Assembly (NCBI GenBank): GCA_019358875.1
Contig: JAHHIF010000021.1
Coordinates: forward strand, 51,821 to 115,820
Direction: 5' to 3'
Source: Symplocastrum torsivum CPER-KK1
Lineage (GTDB): Bacteria; Cyanobacteriota; Cyanobacteriia; Cyanobacteriales; Coleofasciculaceae
DNA: 64,000 nucleotides
In this document: positions 17,647 to 26,708 of the stretch, piece by piece
Layout: every line of letters starts with the position of its first letter
Numbering within the stretch: the stretch's first letter is position 1
Made by a program: the position numbers and the translations under genes
The notes under the pieces: generated by a model
Told to the model about the DNA's origin: nothing
Databases searched by the model: none
What the model saw: the letters and a program-made list of their open reading frames with translations, nothing else

Positions 17647-18927
17647 ATGCTGCCAGTTGAAGAAGCTTCGTCAATTATTCTTGGTTTGGTACAACCTTTT
17701 GACAAACAGTTAGATGCGGAGGTTGTAGACTTGTCAGGCGCGATAGGTCGTGTTCTTGCCTCTTCTGTGACGAGTCAGCTTGATTTTCCTCACTGGGATA
17801 ACTCGGCAATGGATGGCTACGCCGTGCGTTATGCAGATGTCCAAGCCTGTAGTACCGAAGAGCCAGTTGTTTTAGAAATAGTTGAAGAAATACCAGCTGG
17901 GTATCAACCCCAACAGTCGATTCAACCGGGTCAAGCCTCTCGCATTTTAACGGGTGCTTGTATGCCGATGGGGGCGGATACCGTAGTAATCCAGGAGCGC
18001 ACCCGACGGGAAGAAAACAGTGTCTTTATCTTAGAAGCTCCCGAACCCCAGGCTTTTGTGCGTCATCGGGGAGCCTTCTACGAAGCGGGAGGGCAGCTAC
18101 TGAAGCCGGGAATTCGCTTAGGTGCTACGGAAATCGCTGTATTAGCAGCCGTTCAATCTACAAAATTAACTGTTTATCGACGTCCGCGTGTAGCGATTTT
18201 ATCGACAGGCGACGAATTGGTAACACCTGACCAACCTCTGCAACCGGGTCAGATTGTAGACTCAAATCAATACGCCTTAGCTGCTTTAGTCACGCAAATG
18301 GGAGGTACTCCTCAACGGTTGGGAATTGTGCCTGATGAACCAGAAGCTCTTAAAGAGGCAATTTCACAAGCAATCTTTTCAGCGGACATCGTTCTCTCGA
18401 CTGGGGGTGTTTCTGTGGGTGATTACGACTATGTTGATCAAATCCTGGCTCAACTTGGTGCTGAACTTCATATTCGTTCCGTTGCTGTTAAACCAGGTAA
18501 ACCTCTAACTGTTGCTACTTTTCCCTCTCCTTTACATAGAGAAGAACCAGGGCGTAGTGTCTTGTACTTTGGTTTACCAGGAAATCCTGTTTCAGCAATG
18601 GTGAGTTGTTGGCGATTTGTGCAGCCAGCGCTTGCGAAACTTTCGGGTTTGCCTGAAGAAGACTGGAGTCCTATGTTTGTACAAGCGCGATCGCTTCATG
18701 ATTTACGATCAGATGGAAAGCGTGAGACTTACCTTTGGGGTCAGCTAGGTGCAAATACGGCTGGCACTTACGAATTTCAGCTAGCGGGTGGTAGCCACAG
18801 CTCTGGTAATTTAATTAACCTAGCTCAAACTAATGGTCTTGCCGTTGTTCCAGTTGGTAAAACTCACATTCCTTTTGGAGAATTGATTCAAGTTTTATTG
18901 ACTGGTTTACCCTTGAAAATAGGGTAA
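17647..18927 (+). CDS. moeA: Molybdopterin molybdenumtransferase
   Basis: MoeA inserts molybdate into adenylylated molybdopterin, the last step of molybdenum cofactor synthesis. I start at the ATG at 17647 (MLPVEEASSIILGLV, 426 residues); a TTG nine bases upstream is also open. Family motifs include DNSAMDGYAVR, GQASRILTGACMP, ILSTGDELVTP, STGGVSVGDYDY, VKPGKPLTVA and GLPGNPVSAMVS. It is a single-gene unit divergent from the RDD protein. The cofactor would serve enzymes such as nitrate reductase. Confidence 0.95.
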   Translation: MLPVEEASSIILGLVQPFDKQLDAEVVDLSGAIGRVLASSVTSQLDFPHWDNSAMDGYAVRYADVQACSTEEPVVLEIVEEIPAGYQPQQSIQPGQASRILTGACMPMGADTVVIQERTRREENSVFILEAPEPQAFVRHRGAFYEAGGQLLKPGIRLGATEIAVLAAVQSTKLTVYRRPRVAILSTGDELVTPDQPLQPGQIVDSNQYALAALVTQMGGTPQRLGIVPDEPEALKEAISQAIFSADIVLSTGGVSVGDYDYVDQILAQLGAELHIRSVAVKPGKPLTVATFPSPLHREEPGRSVLYFGLPGNPVSAMVSCWRFVQPALAKLSGLPEEDWSPMFVQARSLHDLRSDGKRETYLWGQLGANTAGTYEFQLAGGSHSSGNLINLAQTNGLAVVPVGKTHIPFGELIQVLLTGLPLKIG

Positions 18928-19212
18928 TTTTATCAAGTTTAGTAATACGATTCTATTTATTAACAGTTGAATTCTTTGATAAGGAAGATTTTAATTATTT
19001 AAGATAAACTGGAAATTAAAGCTAAACATTTAGTTTTGTAATATAGCAAATTACAATTAGTTTTCACCTCTCCAGTGGTAGAGATAGAAGTTATTTCTCT
19101 CGACTGATGAAGCCCTACTTATAAAGATGCCTAAATAGTAACAACCAGCACCGATAAAAAACACATTTTGGTGTTGTGAGTATTAGTATTTTCCCTTAGG
19201 GGGGCGGATAAT

Positions 19213-22122
19213 ATGGCTTTAGGGCAACACAAAAGAGCTGTAGGTGTTTTTTCAAATCGCCGGGATGCGGAAGTAGCTCTCCGGGAACTTAGAGACTCTC
19301 GCTTTCCGATGGATAGAGTTTCCGTAATCACGCAAGATACAGACCAGCAAGGTGATATGTCTGGTGCTGATGTGCGCGATCGCGCTGGCAATAAAGCTGA
19401 CGAAGGGGCTGCGATTGGTGCAACGACTGGCGGGATAGCTGGAGGTGTCACGGGTTTACTCGTTGGTTTAGGAACCCTATTGCTTCCTGGAATTGGACCA
19501 ATCATGCTAGCTGGAGCAACGGCAACAGCGATCGCAACAACTCTAGCTGGTGGAGCAATTGGTGCAGTAGCTGGTAGTCTTCTTGGTGCACTTATCGGTT
19601 TAGGTATTCCTGAAGAACGGGCGAGAGCTTACAACGAGCGTGTCTCGCGAGGGCATTACCTAATAATGGTGGAAGGTACGGATGACGAAATCCGTCATGC
19701 AGAAGGGATTTTGCACGGTCAAGGTATTGAGGATTGGGGAATCTATGATATGCCCAACACTGATGCGGTAGCGACTCGCCGTCATCGTGCTGTTGGTGTC
19801 TTTCCCCACCGCCGTGAGGCACACGAAGCACTTGGCGAACTTAGAGATTCTGGCTTTTCAATGGGTCAAGTCTCGCTAGTGGCGCGTGACTATGATCGGA
19901 ACCACGGAATTACAGGGCTTGATGTTCGCGATCGCTTGGATAATACACGTTATGGTTTTCCCAATGATCGTGTTCGGTTCTACGACGACCGAGTGAACCG
20001 TGGTGAATATGTAGTAATGGTTCACGGTACAGCCGATGAAATTCGTCGTGCTGAAGCGATTCTGAGTCGTCGTGGTATCCAAGATTGGAGACTATTTGAT
20101 GCACCCGAAGTGGTTCATTCTCGTACCGATTATCAAACCACTCCCCGTAGTGCTTTAGTCCGCAACAAGCGTGCCGTCGGTGTCTTCCCCCACCGTCGTG
20201 ATGCCGAAGCTGCCCTCCATGACTTGAGAACAGCTGGCTTTGACATGAATCAAGTGTCTGTCGTTGGCAAAGATGCGAATGATGCAAATCGTCTTGCTGG
20301 CGGTAACGTTGCTGACCGCACTAAGACAGGCGAAGGTGCTGCTACAGGTGCCGCTACAGGTGGCGCACTGGGTGGTTTAGGTGGTTTGTTGGTTGGCTTA
20401 GGTGCGTTAGCAATTCCTGGTATTGGACCCGTTCTTGCTGGTGGTGCTTTGGCGACTGCGTTAGCAACGGCGGCAGCAGGTGGCGCAATTGGCGCTGCGG
20501 CTGGTGGTCTTACAGGTGCCTTAGTGGGCTTAGGAATTCCTGATAAGCGAGCTAAGTTGTACAACGACCGGGTAAACCATGGTGATTATCTGGTGATGGT
20601 TGATGGTTCGGAAGACGAAGTTCGTCGTGCGGAAGCGATTTTTAGGCGCCACGGAATTCAAGAATGGGATATCTTTGATGCGCCAGATGCAGATAAATCC
20701 CGTCCTGGTTATGCTGTCGCTGCTACTGGTACTTCCCCTCGTGATACAGGTCGCGTTCGACGTGGTGTTGGGGTCTTCCCCCATCGTCGTGATGCTGAAG
20801 CTGCCATCCATGATTTGAGAAGTGCTGGCTTTAACATGGATCATCTGTCTGTTGTTGGAAAAAATGCCCATGGTGATGACCAGATTGCTGGTGTAGAAAT
20901 GGGCAATCGTGCAGAAGGCAACAAAGCGGATGATGGAGCTAAGGCGGGTGCAGCTACAGGCGGTATCCTCGGTGGTTTAAGCGGCTTACTTGTTGGGTTG
21001 GGTGCTTTGGCAATCCCTGGTGTTGGTCCCGTGATTGCGGGTGGTGCCTTGGCAACCGCGTTAGCAACAACAGCAGCGGGTGGTGCAATTGGTGCAGCAG
21101 CAGGTGGTATCACTGGTGCCTTAGTCGGTTTAGGTATTCCGGAAGAGCAGGCAAAATTGTATAACGACCGAGTGAATCGGGGTGACTATCTCGTGATGGT
21201 TGATGGCACAGAAGACGAACTCCGTCGTGCCGAACCGATTCTCAGCCGACACAGAATTCAGGAGTGGGGTATCTACGATAAATCAGATGTGGCTGCGGGA
21301 GATAGCGGTAAGTCTACCTTACAACGCGATCGCGCTTCCTATGCTGCTGCTACTCCTGTTGCTGCTGCTACTCCTGTTGCTACTGCTACTCCTACGGCGC
21401 AACGCACTAGTTACACTCGTCATCGTGCCATTGGTGTCTTCCCTCACCATCGTGATGTTGAAGTCGCACTCGGAGAATTGCGCGATGCTGGCTTTGACAT
21501 GAATCAAGTGTCTGTAGTTGGCAAGGACTTGAATGGCACAGGTACTGTTGCTGGTGGCACAGGTGCTACTGGTGGTGACGTTACTGACCGCACCAAGACG
21601 GACGAAGGTGCGAAAGCAGGTGCAGCTACAGGTGGCGCACTTGGCGGTTTAGGTGGCTTGTTAGTCGGTTTAGGTGCATTAGCGATTCCTGGTATTGGGC
21701 CAGTGCTTGCTGGTGGTGCTTTGGCAACCGCTTTAGCTACAACTGCTGCTGGTGGCGCAATTGGTGCAGCCGCTGGTGGTCTTACGGGTGCTTTGGTTGG
21801 CTTAGGAATTCCTGACGAGAAAGCCCACTTGTATAACGACCGCGTAAACCGTGGTGATTACCTAGTGATGGTTGATGGTACCGAGCCAGAAATCCGTCGT
21901 GCCGAAGCGATTCTTAGCCGTCGTGGTATTCAGGATTGGGCAATTTTTGATGCACCAGATACAGATAAGTCTCGTGCTGTAAATGCTACTCCCACGACTG
22001 CAACTCGCCAGGTGATTGCTCATGACACTACACCAGGCGTTAGTACAACTCCTGGTCACTCCGAGGTTGTTTCTAAGGAACCTGAAGTTATCATCATTGA
22101 TCGTCGTGACGAGTCTTTGTAG
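19213..22122 (+). CDS. Giant stress protein with five YflT-like repeat units
   Basis: This 969-residue protein is built from five repeats starting near 19213, 19777, 20163, 20755 and 21418. Each begins with a conserved [RK]AVGVFPHRRDAE-type strand-helix segment (YflT/general stress protein 17M-like). Four units (1, 3, 4, 5) then have a Gly/Ala-rich hydrophobic block able to form membrane hairpins (GGLLVGLGALAIPGIGPVLAGG and similar). They close with YNDRVNRGDYLVMVDGT-like sequence. Unit 2 lacks the hydrophobic block. Units 3 and 5 are nearly identical in the glycine block, suggesting recent duplication or conversion. The family is linked to heat and general stress; the exact role is unknown. 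Confidence 0.8.
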   Translation: MALGQHKRAVGVFSNRRDAEVALRELRDSRFPMDRVSVITQDTDQQGDMSGADVRDRAGNKADEGAAIGATTGGIAGGVTGLLVGLGTLLLPGIGPIMLAGATATAIATTLAGGAIGAVAGSLLGALIGLGIPEERARAYNERVSRGHYLIMVEGTDDEIRHAEGILHGQGIEDWGIYDMPNTDAVATRRHRAVGVFPHRREAHEALGELRDSGFSMGQVSLVARDYDRNHGITGLDVRDRLDNTRYGFPNDRVRFYDDRVNRGEYVVMVHGTADEIRRAEAILSRRGIQDWRLFDAPEVVHSRTDYQTTPRSALVRNKRAVGVFPHRRDAEAALHDLRTAGFDMNQVSVVGKDANDANRLAGGNVADRTKTGEGAATGAATGGALGGLGGLLVGLGALAIPGIGPVLAGGALATALATAAAGGAIGAAAGGLTGALVGLGIPDKRAKLYNDRVNHGDYLVMVDGSEDEVRRAEAIFRRHGIQEWDIFDAPDADKSRPGYAVAATGTSPRDTGRVRRGVGVFPHRRDAEAAIHDLRSAGFNMDHLSVVGKNAHGDDQIAGVEMGNRAEGNKADDGAKAGAATGGILGGLSGLLVGLGALAIPGVGPVIAGGALATALATTAAGGAIGAAAGGITGALVGLGIPEEQAKLYNDRVNRGDYLVMVDGTEDELRRAEPILSRHRIQEWGIYDKSDVAAGDSGKSTLQRDRASYAAATPVAAATPVATATPTAQRTSYTRHRAIGVFPHHRDVEVALGELRDAGFDMNQVSVVGKDLNGTGTVAGGTGATGGDVTDRTKTDEGAKAGAATGGALGGLGGLLVGLGALAIPGIGPVLAGGALATALATTAAGGAIGAAAGGLTGALVGLGIPDEKAHLYNDRVNRGDYLVMVDGTEPEIRRAEAILSRRGIQDWAIFDAPDTDKSRAVNATPTTATRQVIAHDTTPGVSTTPGHSEVVSKEPEVIIIDRRDESL

Positions 22123-22165
22123 GCTCCCTAGTTAGTTTGCCATCCTAACTTTCTAGTAGCTATCC

Positions 22166-22195
22166 AGGAGCAAGGTCTTAATTAATCTTGCTCCT
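22166..22195 (+). terminator. Stem-loop after the repeat stress gene
   Basis: A perfect 9-bp stem (22166-22174 with 22187-22195) and 12-base loop lie 43 bases after the stress-protein stop. No T-run follows. Cyanobacterial terminators often lack one, so termination or mRNA 3'-end protection is plausible. Confidence 0.55.
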
Positions 22196-22355
22196 CCTCA
22201 TCTCCAATCAGGACTTAGATCACAATTCTTCGCTTCCTAAAAAGTGGAGTACAGGAGCACTTTCTAAGCATAAAATTCCTGAACTATCAGGGTTTTTCCA
22301 CTTTAGTTATTCAACTATTTCACCATTCAACCCTTTAAAAAGAGGAAAACAAACA

Positions 22356-22817
22356 ATGAAAAAACTCACAGTCTTTCTCCTCAGTAGCGTCTTATTGTTT
22401 GGTGCCGCTGCTTGCTCTGAACAAGCAAAAACTACATCTGAGGCTCCTGCTGCTAATGAAGGAACGGTACAGGCTCCAAAAGCAGAAGATACCCAACAAG
22501 CTAAAGCCGATGCAGAAAGCGAACTTCGTAGACAACAGCTTAACGCTGACATTAAAGCGCGTGAGGAGCGCAACAATGCACTGAATCAAGGTCAAGCAGA
22601 AGGTCGGCCTGATGAAGACCTTGCTAGTCAAGTTCGCAGTAAGCTAGAAGCAAATATTCCTAATGGTCAGCTTACTGTTGAGGTTGAAGACGATGCTGTA
22701 ACTGTAGCTGGAACTGTCCCAAATCAAGATCAGCTTAATAAAATAGAAAGCTTAGCGAAAGAAATTAAGGGTGTTAAGACTGTGACTGTTAATGCTACCG
22801 TTGCTAAGCCACAGTAA
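22356..22817 (+). CDS. BON-domain lipoprotein
   Basis: I start at the ATG at 22356, which follows an AGAGGA ribosome-binding site and gives a clear lipoprotein signal: MKKLTVFLLSSVLLFGAAAC, with the lipid-accepting Cys at 20. The frame is open further upstream, but that part has no protein character. The 153-residue product has a charged Gln/Ala/Glu linker (about 22-85). A BON domain (about 88-150, with VRSKLEANIPNGQLTVEVEDDAVTVAGTV) follows. BON domains bind phospholipid and are found in envelope stress proteins such as OsmY. It follows the repeat stress gene on the same strand, suggesting a shared stress role. Confidence 0.85.
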   Translation: MKKLTVFLLSSVLLFGAAACSEQAKTTSEAPAANEGTVQAPKAEDTQQAKADAESELRRQQLNADIKAREERNNALNQGQAEGRPDEDLASQVRSKLEANIPNGQLTVEVEDDAVTVAGTVPNQDQLNKIESLAKEIKGVKTVTVNATVAKPQ

Positions 22818-22846
22818 TTAAACAACGTTAGCTTCTCTAATAATCT

Positions 22847-22886
22847 CGACCCTATCAGTTATTTTCCACTGATGGGGTCGTTTTTT
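22847..22886 (+). terminator. Rho-independent terminator
   Basis: A 12-bp stem with one wobble pair (22847-22858 with 22869-22880) is followed by six T's (22881-22886). It ends the BON lipoprotein transcript and overlaps the last codons of the convergent CDF-like gene. Confidence 0.88.
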
Positions 22887-23818
22887 CGATTAACTTCTGG
22901 TGAAAGCGAAGATTTACTCCCAGTGGTTAATTCTATTGATGGATCGTCGATGTAAAAAGTCACTTGAACAGGACTGTAACGTTCTTGAATTACATTTTCA
23001 ATGCGTGCCGCAATTAGGGAAGTGCTGTTGGCAAATTCAGGATGGATAATGAGGTGCATCTGAATATATACAAAGCGTCCAACAATTCCTTGGGATTGGA
23101 TTTGATAACAGTGTGTTACCCCTCCAACTTGACAGGCAATTTGTGCGATAACTTCTGGAGCGATCGCTGTTTGCTGGACAAGCAGCGGTAAGTGCCAACT
23201 TACCACTTGCCAACAACTTCCGGCTGTCAACAGCAATAGCAAAATGGCTAACACGACATCAATCCAAACCCAACCCCACAGCACTCCCAAAAGTCCAGCC
23301 ATAACTAAAAGAGTTAACAAAGCATCCCTAAGTAATTGACTACCATTGAAGCGCAGGGCAGTATTACTCAAAACTCTGCCTTGGTAGAGGCTAAGGATTG
23401 CTAAACCTAAGCTAGTGACTATAACAACACCTAGCAGTTGCAGTAAAGGTAAACTGACACGTACAGAAAACGCTAACCTTTCCCCTTGAGTGATGGCTAC
23501 CCACTGCTGAGCAGAAATTCCCAATAAACTCCAACCTGCAAAGCCCAAAAAGGCGATAAAGAGGAATGTTAAAATAGTTTCTCGTTTGCCATGACCGTAG
23601 ACTGATAAACTCCTGGAGCGGTCACTTTTTGTAAGTTTGAGTAAGCTCAAAAGTGTGCTGAAGCTGACAAGCAAAGTTTGTAGCGACTCTGCCAAAAGAC
23701 TTAGCGATCGCGTTGCCCAAGCGGCTGAAATTTTGACTAATACTACGAATAACGTCAGCCAGAGAGTCGTAAATAAAATCAAACGACCGACTTGAGCGCG
23801 ATTTTTTCCTTCGGTCAT
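22859..23818 (-). CDS. CDF-family-like membrane protein with degenerate metal site
   Basis: The 319-residue protein has the cation diffusion facilitator layout: about six membrane helices in residues 12-205, then a C-terminal ferredoxin-like cytoplasmic domain. The family loop YGHGKRE (74-80) is intact. However, the TM2 site that normally reads ADSxxD or ADAxHS is A43-E44-S45-L46-Q47-T48. In TM5 the His of HxxxD is Gln (QLLRD). Most transport-site ligands are therefore missing. It may be a non-transporting paralogue, a partner subunit, or use another ion. It starts at the ATG at 23818, divergent from the HAD gene, with a hairpin-forming sequence just upstream of its start. Confidence 0.75.
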   Translation of the reverse strand: MTEGKNRAQVGRLILFTTLWLTLFVVLVKISAAWATRSLSLLAESLQTLLVSFSTLLSLLKLTKSDRSRSLSVYGHGKRETILTFLFIAFLGFAGWSLLGISAQQWVAITQGERLAFSVRVSLPLLQLLGVVIVTSLGLAILSLYQGRVLSNTALRFNGSQLLRDALLTLLVMAGLLGVLWGWVWIDVVLAILLLLLTAGSCWQVVSWHLPLLVQQTAIAPEVIAQIACQVGGVTHCYQIQSQGIVGRFVYIQMHLIIHPEFANSTSLIAARIENVIQERYSPVQVTFYIDDPSIELTTGSKSSLSPEVNRKNDPISGK

Positions 23819-23918
23819 AGCCTGAAGGGAACCAACGACGGTTTCCCAACATTATCGTTGATTTAATCAGAAGTAATGAATAATGGCGCTTAGACTCATC
23901 ATTAGGGACGAATGACAA

Positions 23919-24755
23919 ATGATTAATGACATAGATGCCCTGGATATTCGATTGCTGGTGCTGGATATTGATGGCACAATTGCAGGTCAGTCTAATGATG
24001 TTCGGGAACCCGTGAAGCAAGCGATCCGTTCTGCACAGGCAAAAGGGGTTCAGGTTGCGATCGCTACAGGTCGTATGTATTGTTCTGCTTTGCGCTTTTA
24101 CCACGAAGTCGCTTCTACTCTACCCCTACTGGCTTACCAAGGCGCTTGGATTCAAGACCCGGCAACGCAACAAATTTACCAACACTTACCCGTCTCACGC
24201 ACTACAGCAGAGGCATTGCTGGATTATTTTGAGAGTGATGCACTGCGATCGCTTCTCTCGGTTCACTTCTATATCAATGACCAGTTGTATGTTCGGGAAG
24301 TCACACCAGAAACCAAGATTTATGCTGAACGCGCCAATATTCAGCCGATGCCTGTGGGTGACTTGCGAAAAACTTTAGACTCTGAACCGACAAAGGTTTT
24401 AGCGTTGAGTGATGATACGGCAATCATTGAGCAGATGCTAGGTAGTTTGCGTAAGCAATACACCCCGGCTGAGCTTTATTTAACCAAATCGGTGGCAACG
24501 TTCTTTGAAGCAACGAATCCCGCCGCCAATAAAGGGACAGCAGTACGCTATCTAGCGGAAGAAATGCTAGGACTCAGTGCCCAGAACGTGATGACAATTG
24601 GTGATAACTTTAATGATGTGGAAATGCTTGAATATGCTGGTTTGGGTGTAGCGATGGGGAATGCACCAGCAGAAGTACAAGCGATCGCAAACTGGGTAGC
24701 TCCGGATGTTGAGGAAGATGGTGCAGCAGCAGCAATTGAAGCTTTTGTGTTGTGA
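23919..24755 (+). CDS. Cof-type HAD hydrolase
   Basis: HAD phosphatases of the Cof/YidA type remove phosphate from small sugar phosphates or cofactors. The 278-residue protein has motif I DIDGTIAG (catalytic Asp nucleophile) at about 17-24 and motif II in AIATGR. A cap domain is inserted in the middle, and the C-terminal NKGTAVRYLAEEML and TIGDNFNDVEML form motifs III and IV. The start is the ATG at 23919. The natural substrate cannot be predicted. It is divergent from the CDF-like gene and convergent with the DALR-domain gene. Confidence 0.9.
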   Translation: MINDIDALDIRLLVLDIDGTIAGQSNDVREPVKQAIRSAQAKGVQVAIATGRMYCSALRFYHEVASTLPLLAYQGAWIQDPATQQIYQHLPVSRTTAEALLDYFESDALRSLLSVHFYINDQLYVREVTPETKIYAERANIQPMPVGDLRKTLDSEPTKVLALSDDTAIIEQMLGSLRKQYTPAELYLTKSVATFFEATNPAANKGTAVRYLAEEMLGLSAQNVMTIGDNFNDVEMLEYAGLGVAMGNAPAEVQAIANWVAPDVEEDGAAAAIEAFVL

Positions 24756-24815
24756 AGCATTCTTGATGTAGAGGCAGTACCTCGTGTCTGCTCTTATCAG
24801 AACCCTAAAATCAGG

Positions 24816-24856
24816 AAGGGAACCGACGACTGGCCGTGTTTCGTCTCGGTTCCCTT
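24816..24856. terminator. Inverted repeat between convergent genes
   Basis: Perfect 11-bp arms (24816-24826 and 24846-24856) with a 19-base loop lie 60 bases after the HAD gene stop. This is the expected place for a terminator between convergent genes. No T-run follows. The left arm shares sequence with the element at 23824-23841. Confidence 0.55.
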
Positions 24857-24949
24857 ACTGGTTCGCTCCTCACACTAAAGAAATAATACTCGAAGGGTAT
24901 TGGATTTGTCACTACCTTCTTTAAGTTTCTTTTATATTTCACCCAAACT

Positions 24950-25897
24950 TCACAATTCTGTGGGTGCAGGTACACCCAGTTGGTCTTGTAAAAGCGATCG
25001 CAAAATTATTTGAGTTAGCCCCACCAATCCTAATCTTGCCTGAGCAAGCTTCGGGGTATTGGTCTTCACTTCTCCCAAAATGCGGCAACTACTGTAGAAT
25101 GTCTCAAAAGCTTTGCTTAAAGCACTAGCTAGCTTGATCGAACTGCCTTGGTTCTGAATGTTGATGGCATCTTGCCAATCTAATAGCTGGGCAATCAAAT
25201 GCTGTTCAGCCGGATGTACTAAACGCAGTTGCACTTGACCTGTAGTTGTATTTACTTGTTGGTCGTTATCTAGCCAAGGAATTGGATGAGGTTCGATAAA
25301 CGGGTAGTTAAGAGTTTTGAAGCTTAAGTCCTGTAACTTGATTAAATCCTGTTGGTGAGCAAGACGCAGGAGTGAGCAGCAACGAGCATGGGCATACTGG
25401 GCTGGAAATAGATTGTGAGCCTCTTTCTGATTTTTATCCAGTTGTCCTCGCTGATTGGGAGATGTCTGAAGTGATTGTTGTAACCAAGCCGCTAAACCCT
25501 GAGAGCTTAATCGAAAGTTAATCCAACCGGGGAACACGACCTCTATGGTGAAGTCTAAACATATTTGATTACTGGTGTTCTGAGTATTTATTGGCAAACA
25601 GGCAACTAGTTGATTGGCAATATCGAAGGCGGGTAATTGCCACAGGGGAGCAAGCTTAAATGCGATCGCACAGCGATAAACTGCAAAGGCATTATCTGAT
25701 AAGCGATGCAGCGGAATCATCTGTGACATCAGCTTTAAATCACTAGGTAAATTAGCTGGCGCGATATCCGTACCTGCTAAATTCATTGCTGCTATAAGTT
25801 GCTGCTGTAATAGTGGCTTAATCGCAATAAAATTACGCGATATATTCACACTTAACGAACGGCAGTTAGAAGTATTTTTTGCTACTTTCGACTCCAT
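24950..25897 (-). CDS. Stand-alone DALR anticodon-binding domain protein
   Basis: The last third of this 315-residue protein is a DALR domain, the all-helical anticodon-binding module of arginyl-tRNA synthetase. It contains LIAQLLDWQDAINIQ, ALSKAFETFYSSCRIL and ARLGLVGLTQIILRSLLQDQLGVPAP, which closely follow the ArgRS C-terminus. There is no HIGH/KMSKS catalytic core, so it cannot charge tRNA. The first 190 residues are not recognised. Such orphan DALR proteins are known in cyanobacteria, but their role is unsettled. It starts at an ATG at 25897, divergent from the Crp-type regulator. Confidence 0.75.
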   Translation of the reverse strand: MESKVAKNTSNCRSLSVNISRNFIAIKPLLQQQLIAAMNLAGTDIAPANLPSDLKLMSQMIPLHRLSDNAFAVYRCAIAFKLAPLWQLPAFDIANQLVACLPINTQNTSNQICLDFTIEVVFPGWINFRLSSQGLAAWLQQSLQTSPNQRGQLDKNQKEAHNLFPAQYAHARCCSLLRLAHQQDLIKLQDLSFKTLNYPFIEPHPIPWLDNDQQVNTTTGQVQLRLVHPAEQHLIAQLLDWQDAINIQNQGSSIKLASALSKAFETFYSSCRILGEVKTNTPKLAQARLGLVGLTQIILRSLLQDQLGVPAPTEL

Positions 25898-25940
25898 GTA
25901 AAATCTAGAAAAATTGGCGTTTCCACTACGCTTAAGGCTT

Positions 25941-26639
25941 ATGCACTCACCACCCTCCTCATCAGAGGCATCTCGACCATTTATAACCTGGCAACGGATT
26001 CTAGACTGGGCGCAGGAACACTACCGCTTTCGGACTTTTAACAAAGATGAACGGATTCCTGCCCGTGCTGGATTACTGTATCTTGTACAGCGTGGAGCAA
26101 TTCGCTTGGTGGGTACAGCTCAAGTCAGTGCTAGCACAAGTCATAGCGCTTCTCCATTGTCGCATCAGGTCTCTGAGGAAGCGTTTTTGGGCTTTGTGGG
26201 TGCTGGTCAACCTTTTGAAATTGTGGTACAGTCTCCCTTTACACTTCAAGCTTATTCCCATGTTGACCAAACGTCTGTTGTCTGGATGTACTGGCACGAC
26301 TTGGATAATTGGCCTCACTTCCGGCGAGAGGTTTTGGATGCCTTTCGATATCAGCATCAGCGTAAACTTCTTTGGCTAAGTACGTTGGGACAGCGACGGA
26401 CAATTGATCGACTATTAGGATTTCTAACGTTATTAATAGAAGAATTTGGTGAACCCTGTACTAACGGATATTGTTTGCCTTTTCCTTTAACCCATGCTCA
26501 GATTGGCAGTGCAATTGGCTCTACCCGTGTGACTGTAACTCGTTTAATGGGTAAGCTTCGCCAGCGTGGGCTAATTGGAATTCAAGGCGATAATTTAATT
26601 TTTCTACCAGCTAAATCAGAAAAAACTACTAGCAATTAA
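25941..26639 (+). CDS. Crp/Fnr-family transcription regulator
   Basis: The product is a 232-residue regulator, starting at the ATG at 25941 (MHSPPSSSEASRP); a TTG at 25914 is also in frame. A degenerate cyclic-nucleotide-binding-like beta domain (about 20-120) is followed by a dimer helix and a winged helix. The helix-turn-helix reads LTHAQIGSAIGSTRVTVTRLMGKLRQRGLI (about 185-215), with the typical SxRVTVTR recognition helix. The effector pocket lacks the cAMP-binding FGExAL/RxA signature, so it probably does not bind cAMP. The layout resembles NtcA-like cyanobacterial regulators, but it is more divergent. The target is unknown. Confidence 0.85.
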   Translation: MHSPPSSSEASRPFITWQRILDWAQEHYRFRTFNKDERIPARAGLLYLVQRGAIRLVGTAQVSASTSHSASPLSHQVSEEAFLGFVGAGQPFEIVVQSPFTLQAYSHVDQTSVVWMYWHDLDNWPHFRREVLDAFRYQHQRKLLWLSTLGQRRTIDRLLGFLTLLIEEFGEPCTNGYCLPFPLTHAQIGSAIGSTRVTVTRLMGKLRQRGLIGIQGDNLIFLPAKSEKTTSN

Positions 26640-26708
26640 ACTTGATCACACCCTATCTAGCTAATTTATTAGAACAGAGTGGGTGAAAAAGTTTTTTGAA
26701 AACTCTTG

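Noticed and set aside
19131..21113. Minus-strand Pro/Ala-rich open frames
   Set aside because: They mirror the repetitive Gly/Ala-rich stress protein and show no protein character or start signals.
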